Shown: one piece after another, positions 45,451 through 51,395 of the stretch | How positions within the stretch are numbered: position 1 is the stretch's first letter | Layout of the letters: every line of letters begins with the position of its first letter | NCBI RefSeq assembly: GCF_022414575.1 | Contig: NZ_JADWYQ010000045.1 | Span: 1-51,395, forward strand | DNA: 51,395 nt | Direction of reading: 5' to 3' | DNA from: Streptomyces sp. MUM 178J | GTDB lineage: Bacteria; Actinomycetota; Actinomycetes; Streptomycetales; Streptomycetaceae | Translations under genes and position numbers: made by a program | The notes under the pieces: model-generated | Databases searched by the model: none | Told to the model about the DNA's origin: nothing | The model's input: only the letters and a program-made list of their open reading frames with translations

Positions 45451-48400
45451 CTACCCGGCCAGACAGGAGGGGCCGAGCAGCACCTTGAGATCGCCGAAGA
45501 GGGCCGGATCCGGCTGCACCCGGTGCCGGTCGAGCCGGAGCACGGTGGTCTTGCGCGGCCCTTGGAGCTTGATCCGCACTTCGGTGTTGCCCTTGTGGTG
45601 GCTGAGGATCTCACCGAGGCGGCTGACCATCGGCGGGGTGACCTTCACGGTGGGAATGGTCACCACGACCGGGGCGTTGCTGCCCGCCTGGGACAGATCG
45701 GGGACCATCAGCTCCATGGCCACCAGCCGGGGGACGTCTTCGCGCTTGTCGAGCCGGCCCTTGACGAAGACGACGGTGTCCTCGACGAGCTGGGTGGAGA
45801 CCAGTTGGTAGGTGGCGGGGAAGAACATGCACTCGATGGAGCCCGCCAGATCCTCGACGGTGGCGATCGCCCAGGCGTTTCCCTGCTTGGTCATCTTGCG
45901 CTGGAGCCCGGAGATGATGCCGCCGATGGTGACGACCGCGCCGTCGGCGTGCTCCCCGCCGGTCAGCTGGGAGATCGCGGCGTCCGTCTTGTCGGCGAGG
46001 ACGTGTTCGATGCCGAAGAGCGGATGGTCGGAGACATAGAGTCCGAGCATCTCCCGCTCCTGCGCGAGCAGATACGACTTGTCCCACTCGACGTCGGAGA
46101 ACTCCACGTCGAGGCCGAACCCGGGCTCCTTGCTGTCCTCCTCGCCCATGCCGCCGAAGAGGTCGAACTGGCCCTCGGCCTCCTTGCGCTTGACCGCGAC
46201 AACATTGTCGATCATCGGCTCGTGGTGGGCTACGAGCCCCTTGCGGCTGTGGCCCATCTCGTCGAACGCGCCGGCCTTGATCAGCGACTCGACGGTCCGC
46301 TTGTTGCACACCACGGCCTCGACCTTGTCGAGGAAGTCGGGGAAGGAGGCGTACTTCCCCTTGGACCTGCGGCAGCGGATGATCGATTCCACCACGTTGG
46401 CGCCTACGTTCCGCACGGCGGAGAGGCCGAAGAGGATGACGTCGTCGCCCTGGGCGGCGAAGTTCGACTCGGACTCGTTCACATTGGGCGGCAGCACCTT
46501 GATGCCCATGCGGCGGCACTCGTTGAGGTAGACCGCCGACTTGTCCTTGTCGTCCTTGACGGAGGTGAGCAGCGCCGCCATGTACTCGGCGGGGTAGTTC
46601 GCCTTGAGATAGGCGGTCCAGTAGGTGACCAGTCCGTACGCGGAGGAGTGGGCCTTGTTGAACGCGTAGCCGGCGAAGGGGACCAGCACATCCCACAGCG
46701 CCTGGATGGCTGCGTCGCTGTAGCCGTTCTTGCGCGCGCCGCCCTGGAAGATGGAGAAGTTCTTCTCCAGCTCCTCGGGCTTCTTCTTGCCCATCACCCG
46801 GCGGAGGATGTCGGCTTCGCCGAGGGAGTATCCGGCGATGATCTGCGCGGCCTTCTGCACCTGCTCCTGGTAGACGATCAGGCCGTGGGTCAGGCCGAGG
46901 ACCTCCTTGAGGGGCTCCTCAAGCTCGGGGTGGATCGGGGTGATCTCCTGCTGGCCGTTCTTGCGCAGGGCGTAGTTCGTATGGGAGTTCATTCCCATCG
47001 GGCCGGGGCGGTACAGGGCCGAGACGGCGGAGATGTCCTCGAAGTTGTCGGGCTTCATCAGCCGCAGGAGCGAGCGCATCGGCCCGCCGTCGAACTGGAA
47101 GACGCCGAGCGTGTCGCCGCGGCACAGCAGCTCATAGGTCTTGGGGTCGTCCAGCGGGATGGACAGCAGGTCGAGCTCGACGCCCTTGTTGGCCTGCACC
47201 ATCTTGACGGCGTCGTCCATGATGGTGAGGTTGCGCAGGCCCAGGAAGTCCATCTTCAGCAGGCCCAGCGACTCACAGCTGGGGTAGTCCCACTGCGTGA
47301 TGGTGACGCCGTCGGTGTGCCGGACCCAGACCGGGACATGGTCGGTGATCGTCTCACTGGACATGATCACGCCGGCGGCGTGCACGCCCATCTGCCGCAC
47401 CAGGCCCTCGACGCCCTTGGCGGTGTCGATGACCTTCTTCACGTCCGGCTCGTTCTCATACATCCCCCGGACCTCTCCGGCCTCCGAGTAGCGGGGGTGC
47501 GAGGGGTCGGTGATGCCGTTGAGGTCGATGCCCTTGCCGAGGACGTCGGCCGGCATCGCCTTGGTGATCCGGTCGCCCATCGCGTACGGGTAGCCCAGCA
47601 CACGGGCGGAGTCCTTGATGGCGTTCTTGGCCTTGATGGTGCCGTAGGTGCCGATCATGGCGACCTTGTCGGCGCCGTACTTCTCCGTGACATACCGGAT
47701 CACCTCGACGCGCCGACGCTCGTCGAAGTCGATGTCGACATCGGGCATCGAGATGCGCTCGGGGTTGAGGAACCGCTCGAAGATCAGCCCGTGCTCGATC
47801 GGGTCGAGGTCGGTGATGCCCAGGGCGTAGGCGACGATCGAACCCGCCGCGGAGCCCCGGCCGGGTCCCACCGCGATGCCGTTGTTCTTGGCCCACATGA
47901 TGAAGTCGGCGACGACGAGGAAGTAGCCGGGGAACCCCATCTGGATGATGACGTCCATCTCGTACTCGGCCTGCTTCTGCCGGTCGTCGGGGACGCCGCC
48001 GGGGAAGCGGCGGGCCATGCCGCGGCGGACCTCCTCCTGGAACCAGGTGACCTCGGTGTAGCCCTCGGGCACATCGAACTTGGGCATCAGGTCGCGCTTC
48101 TCGAACCAGCCCGCGGTGTCGATCTGCTCGGCGACGAGCAGGGTGTTGCGGCAGCCCTCCTGCCAGGCGTCGGAGGAGTCGACGGCGTACATCTCGTCGG
48201 TGGACTTCAGGTAGTAGCCGGTGCCGTCGAACTTGAAGCGGTCGGGGTCGGAGAGGTTCTTGCCCGTCTGGATGCACAGCAGCGCGTCGTGTGCGGACGC
48301 CTCGTGCGCGTAGGTGTAGTGCGAGTCATTGGTGACCAGGGGCGGGATGCCGAGCTTCTTGCCGATCTCCAGCAGGCCGTCGCGGACACGGCGCTCGATC

Positions 48401-49002
48401 TCGATGCCGTGGTCCATCAGCTCCAGGAAGTAGCGGTCCCTGCCGAAGATGTCCTGGTACTCCGAGGCCGCCTTGAGCGCCTCGTCGAACTGGCCGAGGC
48501 GGAGCCTGGTCTGCAGCTCTCCCGAGGGGCAGCCGGTGGAGGCGATCAGCCCCTCCGACCACTGGGCGATGGTCTCCTTGTCCATGCGCGGCCACTTCTG
48601 CAGCCAGCCCTCGGCATAGGCGTCGGAGGAGAGGCGGAAGAGGTTGTGCAGCCCGGTCTTGCTCGCCGCCCAGATCGTCTTGTGGGTGTAGCCGCCGGAA
48701 CCGGAGACGTCGTCCCTCTTCTGGTGCGGCTGGCCCCACTGGATCTTGCGCTTGGTACGCCGGGACTCGGGGGCGACATAGGCCTCGATGCCGATAATCG
48801 GCGTCACACCGGCCTTCACAGCCTGGTGGAAGAAGTCATACGCGCCGTGGAGGTTGCCATGATCGGTCATGGCGATATGGGTCATGCCCATCTCATTGCA
48901 GGCGTTGAACATGTCCTTGAGCCGCGCCGCACCGTCCAGCAGCGAGTACTGGGTGTGCACATGCAGGTGTGTGAACGGGGGCTTGTCGGACGGTGCTGCC
49001 AC
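45451..49002 (-). CDS. dnaE: DNA polymerase III alpha subunit
   Basis: The 1183-residue replicative polymerase begins with the PHP domain (FTHLHVHTQYSLLDGAARL, HIAMTDHGNLHGAYDFF). The polymerase core contains GPGRGSAAGSIVAYALGI and the catalytic Asp motif MPDVDIDFDERRR. FNKAHSSAYGLVTYWTAYLKA and the helix-hairpin-helix region come next, and the OB-fold lies near the C-terminus (VTIGGIISGLQRKMTKQGNAWAIATVEDL). It is the DnaE1 type, essential for replication. GTG 49002 (MAAPSDKPPFTHLHVH) has GGAGG 8 nt upstream; the frame is open to 49098 but the extension has no family character. Confidence 0.97.
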   Translation of the reverse strand: MAAPSDKPPFTHLHVHTQYSLLDGAARLKDMFNACNEMGMTHIAMTDHGNLHGAYDFFHQAVKAGVTPIIGIEAYVAPESRRTKRKIQWGQPHQKRDDVSGSGGYTHKTIWAASKTGLHNLFRLSSDAYAEGWLQKWPRMDKETIAQWSEGLIASTGCPSGELQTRLRLGQFDEALKAASEYQDIFGRDRYFLELMDHGIEIERRVRDGLLEIGKKLGIPPLVTNDSHYTYAHEASAHDALLCIQTGKNLSDPDRFKFDGTGYYLKSTDEMYAVDSSDAWQEGCRNTLLVAEQIDTAGWFEKRDLMPKFDVPEGYTEVTWFQEEVRRGMARRFPGGVPDDRQKQAEYEMDVIIQMGFPGYFLVVADFIMWAKNNGIAVGPGRGSAAGSIVAYALGITDLDPIEHGLIFERFLNPERISMPDVDIDFDERRRVEVIRYVTEKYGADKVAMIGTYGTIKAKNAIKDSARVLGYPYAMGDRITKAMPADVLGKGIDLNGITDPSHPRYSEAGEVRGMYENEPDVKKVIDTAKGVEGLVRQMGVHAAGVIMSSETITDHVPVWVRHTDGVTITQWDYPSCESLGLLKMDFLGLRNLTIMDDAVKMVQANKGVELDLLSIPLDDPKTYELLCRGDTLGVFQFDGGPMRSLLRLMKPDNFEDISAVSALYRPGPMGMNSHTNYALRKNGQQEITPIHPELEEPLKEVLGLTHGLIVYQEQVQKAAQIIAGYSLGEADILRRVMGKKKPEELEKNFSIFQGGARKNGYSDAAIQALWDVLVPFAGYAFNKAHSSAYGLVTYWTAYLKANYPAEYMAALLTSVKDDKDKSAVYLNECRRMGIKVLPPNVNESESNFAAQGDDVILFGLSAVRNVGANVVESIIRCRRSKGKYASFPDFLDKVEAVVCNKRTVESLIKAGAFDEMGHSRKGLVAHHEPMIDNVVAVKRKEAEGQFDLFGGMGEEDSKEPGFGLDVEFSDVEWDKSYLLAQEREMLGLYVSDHPLFGIEHVLADKTDAAISQLTGGEHADGAVVTIGGIISGLQRKMTKQGNAWAIATVEDLAGSIECMFFPATYQLVSTQLVEDTVVFVKGRLDKREDVPRLVAMELMVPDLSQAGSNAPVVVTIPTVKVTPPMVSRLGEILSHHKGNTEVRIKLQGPRKTTVLRLDRHRVQPDPALFGDLKVLLGPSCLAG

Positions 49003-49170
49003 GGCGGAGGCCTCCAGCAAAGCGGTCGATGGCGGGCTGCGGTCACTCGAGGGGACAGCGCTGAAGTCTACGTCGCACCACTGACATCCGTGGGGCACTC
49101 CGGTTGGCCCTCGCGCGTTGGGAGGGCGGAACAGCTGTCCCCTACGTCACGCTCCGGGAGGCACCCAGCG

Positions 49171-49509
49171 ATGTCGGTCCACCAGACCTCGGGCGAAGCG
49201 CGCGGTGAGGAGATACTCGCCGTCTTCGACACCGCCTTCGGCGAGCTGCTCGCCGCCGACCCGGCCGCCTTCCGGGTCAAGTTCCGGAAGATGGCGGCCT
49301 CGGCCTTCGCCTTCTACCGGGGCACCGCCTGTCTCTTCTATGCGGACCTCCAGCGGGACGGGCGAGGCGGCGGACCCTATCTGGATGACCGCACCTCGCG
49401 GGTGTGGATCCACGGCGATCTGCACGCGGAGAACTTTGGCACGTACATGGACGCGGGCGGCCGGCTGGTCTTCAACGTCAATGACTTCGACGAATCGAAT
49501 GTTTCATAA
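49171..49509 (+). pseudogene. DUF2252 family protein, truncated by an integrated element
   Basis: ATG 49171 (with CGGGAGG upstream) starts a DUF2252 protein. Residues such as FRVKFRKMAASAFAFYRGTA and RVWIHGDLHAENFGTYMDA (the kinase-like H-G-D-x-H-x-x-N loop) and FNVNDFDES are typical for the family, which normally has over 400 residues. Only 112 codons remain. The family pattern N-D-F-D-E is followed by a few foreign codons and a TAA at 49507-49509. The cut coincides with the start of the serine integrase region, so the 3' part should lie at the other end of the element. The function of intact DUF2252 proteins is unknown; the fold suggests phosphotransfer. Confidence 0.85.
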
Positions 49510-49534
49510 GCCCCTTCCCGGTAGCGTTCCATCC
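49485..49534. mobile_element. Probable attL junction of an integrative element
   Basis: Host-like DUF2252 coding sequence stops within about 49490-49500, and the composition changes at once to AT-richer DNA (GAATCGAATGTTTCATAAG). The integrase starts 35-45 bp further on. Serine integrase attP sites usually lie next to the integrase gene, so the hybrid attL core should be here. The exact crossover dinucleotide cannot be read without attR or an empty site. Confidence 0.65.
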
Positions 49535-51130
49535 GTGACCACACATCCAGGAACGATCAGGCTGTACGTCCGGCTGAGCCGCACCACCGACGACAGCACG
49601 TCAGTCGAGCGTCAGGAAGCTGACGGCCGAGCTCTGGCGGCACAGCGCTGGGCGGGCACCCCTGTAGTCGTCTACGTGGACGACGGAGTGAGCGGAGCAC
49701 TTGAGCCGACGAAGCGCCCGGCCCTCTCCCGCCTTCTCGAAGAGTGGCAGCGCAATGACGTGGTGCTCGTATGGAAGATCGACCGCCTTGCCCGGAGTCT
49801 CTTCGGGTTCATGGACATGGTCCGCGCCGCCGAGAATGCTGGAACCGTGCTCGTATCGATTCATGACGCATTCGACCTGAGCACTCCGGCCGGACGGTTG
49901 CAGGCGTCCATTCTCGCCACAGTCGCCGAATGGGAGCGCGAGAACATCCGGACCCGCGTACGCAATGCACGCCGCTACCTTCACAAGGTCGGACGATGGA
50001 CGGGGGGACGCGTTCCCTATGGGTTGAAGCCCGCCCCGCATCCCGATGGAGCCGGAAAGGTTCTCGTCCGGGACGACGCAGCGGCAAAGACCGTTCGGGA
50101 AATCGTGGACCGGATCAACGAAGGCGACACAATGACCGCCATTGCCGCAGACCTACAGTCCCGGGGAATCGCTTCCCCTCGGGTTCATAACAGCGGCAAG
50201 AAGGAACCGAAAGCGGCAGCGTGGTCGAGTCGCGCAATTCGCGCGATTGTGGAGTCTCCGACGATCATCGGCCACCAGATCGACCCCCTCACCAAGCGGC
50301 TCGTCCGCGAAGACGGCCTGCCCGTTGAGGTCTGGGAACCGATCGTCAGCGAAGAGGAGCAAGCGGCGGCCATGGTCGCTCTCGCGCCCCCGACTCCCCG
50401 CAAGCCCGCAGCCGGCAGGCACTGGCTGTACGGCGTTGCCCGCTGCGGAGTCTGCAAAGGAAACTTGAAGCGGACCAATGGCGGGAAGAACCAGCCGGAC
50501 ACAGTCATTCTCCGCTGCCGTGGCACTTTGCAGCATCCGCATCCCAACGTGAGCGTGCGCGCCGAAGAGCTGAGCAAGCACGTCAACACCGACATCCGGA
50601 GTCGCGTCGGGGGGATGAACGCCACGGAGCGCGTTTACCATCAGGGAAATCGAACCGGTGCCGACCTGGACATGATGCGCGCATTCCTCACCGAACTTGA
50701 AGACGACCGAAAAGCAGGCATGTACGCAACGCCCGAAGCACTTGAGCGCTTCAGGCGACAGTATGCAGACACAGCGACACGAATTGCGGAACTCGAAGCG
50801 GTACCGGAAACCGAATCCGGGTGGGTGACCATCGATACCGGCGAGCGATTCCGTGATCGCTGGAACCGCTGGACCGAATCCGAGCGTGGGGATTGGCTAC
50901 GGGAGACCGGAGCGACGGTTACTGTGTGGAACCCGGAAGTGCGTCGCACGCGGGTTCCGCTGACGGACCGGTGCGACATCAACCTAGGCGACGCCACCGA
51001 ACTTCACGCCACCGCCAGAATTGAGGCGGAAGAGCCAACCCGCTTGATTGCGCCACTGACGCCAGACCAGCATGAGGAGATCCGGAAAGACCTCCTGGAC
51101 GACATCGCCCATCAGGAAGGACTTACGTAA
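49535..51130 (+). CDS. Large serine recombinase (integrase)
   Basis: The 531-residue site-specific integrase is of the phiC31/Bxb1 class. Resolvase domain: IRLYVRLSRTTDDSTSVERQ with catalytic Ser15, then YVDDGVSGALEPTKRPALSRLLEE, VWKIDRLARSLFGFMDMV and LQASILATVAEWERENIRTRV (about 8-150). The Recombinase domain (about 160-285) contains GGRVPYGLKPAP. The zinc ribbon has Cys304, Cys307 and Cys328; the fourth ligand may be a His in the following HPHP. A coiled-coil region lies near 365-410. GTG 49535 is the likely start, and ATG 49499 is 12 codons upstream. Codons are less GC-rich than in neighbouring genes, consistent with recent transfer. It presumably mediated insertion into the DUF2252 gene. 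Confidence 0.93.
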   Translation: MTTHPGTIRLYVRLSRTTDDSTSVERQEADGRALAAQRWAGTPVVVYVDDGVSGALEPTKRPALSRLLEEWQRNDVVLVWKIDRLARSLFGFMDMVRAAENAGTVLVSIHDAFDLSTPAGRLQASILATVAEWERENIRTRVRNARRYLHKVGRWTGGRVPYGLKPAPHPDGAGKVLVRDDAAAKTVREIVDRINEGDTMTAIAADLQSRGIASPRVHNSGKKEPKAAAWSSRAIRAIVESPTIIGHQIDPLTKRLVREDGLPVEVWEPIVSEEEQAAAMVALAPPTPRKPAAGRHWLYGVARCGVCKGNLKRTNGGKNQPDTVILRCRGTLQHPHPNVSVRAEELSKHVNTDIRSRVGGMNATERVYHQGNRTGADLDMMRAFLTELEDDRKAGMYATPEALERFRRQYADTATRIAELEAVPETESGWVTIDTGERFRDRWNRWTESERGDWLRETGATVTVWNPEVRRTRVPLTDRCDINLGDATELHATARIEAEEPTRLIAPLTPDQHEEIRKDLLDDIAHQEGLT

Positions 51131-51395
51131 GCGTCTGAGCGCCGTTCACGGCCCATTGCTGGGATTCCCCCTGGTGGCGGGCCATTCGACGCCCCTGAGG
51201 GTGCGTATGGCTCCTGGGGGGGGTGGTGTCAGTCTGTGCGCCTAGCCTCGATCTTGCATGACGGTCCGCCGACGGAGTCGGTGGACTGTTTCGCTTTCGG
51301 TGGCTGATGGCGGGCATTCCGAGGGCCTGAGTGTCGCCTCGGGTGGACGCCGGGTTCCACTGCTCCGGGTTGGGTCCTCTTCTCGTAGGGACAGG
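51131..51395. other. Element DNA after the integrase, no gene seen
   Basis: These 265 bp hold a G-run (about 51214-51222) and a hairpin terminator (51264-51297). Short minus-strand frames lack codon bias and ribosome sites. Confidence 0.5.
51264..51297 (+). terminator. Hairpin with T-rich tail downstream of the integrase
   Basis: GTCCGCCGAC (51264-51273) and GTCGGTGGAC (51277-51286) form a 10-bp stem with one G-U pair and a 3-nt loop, followed by TGTTTCGCTTT. It is the most canonical intrinsic terminator in the window, 133 nt after the integrase stop. Confidence 0.65.

Noticed and set aside
45523..49509. Plus-strand open frame of 1328 codons antisense to dnaE, ending in the DUF2252 frame
   Set aside because: The first part is a composition shadow of dnaE. 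Only the last 112 codons (from ATG 49171) are a real gene.
51123..51317. 64-codon minus-strand frame after the integrase
   Set aside because: It overlaps the hairpin terminator at 51264, has no ribosome site and no coding-like third-position bias.
49510..51395. tRNA remnant as integration target at the right edge
   Set aside because: No tRNA-like sequence is present. The truncated DUF2252 gene explains the insertion point, as expected for a serine rather than a tyrosine integrase.

Overview
The window is a piece of a Streptomyces (or very close actinomycete) chromosome. GC content is very high with strong G/C at third codon positions, GTG starts and ATGA/GTGA stop-start overlaps are common, and the gene order gltD-gltB / ADP-ribosylglycohydrolases / lgt / trpABMC / trpE-hisI / hisF-priA-hisH-hisB-hisC-hisD / dnaE matches what I remember of the S. 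coelicolor core chromosome (memory only, not searched). I see no tRNA, rRNA, CRISPR array or insertion sequence.

Layout. 1-582: end of an acyl-CoA dehydrogenase. 720-3503 (minus): a two-gene unit, a large membrane protein and a small partner, which share an almost identical 24-residue motif. 3696-9741 (minus): glutamate synthase gltBD, with a GlnR-like box upstream. 10278-11006 (minus): a VIT/CCC1-type transporter. 11240-19692 (plus): a tightly coupled seven-gene operon of four different ADP-ribosylglycohydrolase-fold proteins, a ribokinase-like kinase, a class III CoA-transferase and a CitE/HpcH-like lyase, preceded by a perfect 10-bp inverted repeat. 19802-29017 (minus): lgt, a DsbA-like thioredoxin protein, then the tryptophan genes trpA, trpB, trpM, trpC, three small membrane-protein genes, trpE and hisI. 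29102-31205: a TIGR03085-type protein and an MFS exporter. 31385-37151 (minus): the main histidine operon hisD-hisC-hisB-(55-aa membrane protein)-hisH-priA-ridA-hisF. 37311-40338 (plus): a beta-helix-like membrane protein, a Lon-N-domain protein and a YbaK-type deacylase. 40442-40516 (minus): the 24-residue ribosomal protein bL37. 40517-41106: repeat-rich DNA. 41107-44929 (minus): a DUF2567-like protein, an ABC-2 transporter pair and a NYN-domain protein. 45205-45381: a 58-residue basic protein. 45451-49002 (minus): dnaE.

At the right edge a DUF2252 gene is cut after about 112 codons and followed at once by a large serine integrase with lower-GC coding. This is the left end of an integrative element (prophage or ICE) whose remainder lies beyond the window.

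How the genes work together. gltBD supplies glutamate, the amino donor for HisC. Glutamine feeds HisH and the TrpE partner. The pathways share PriA, which in actinomycetes does both the HisA and TrpF reactions; no trpF, trpD or trpG is present here. RidA inside the his operon probably removes reactive imine/enamine by-products. The strongest candidates for undescribed biology are the seven-gene ADP-ribosylglycohydrolase operon, the shared-motif membrane pair at 720-3503, and the integration site inside the DUF2252 gene.
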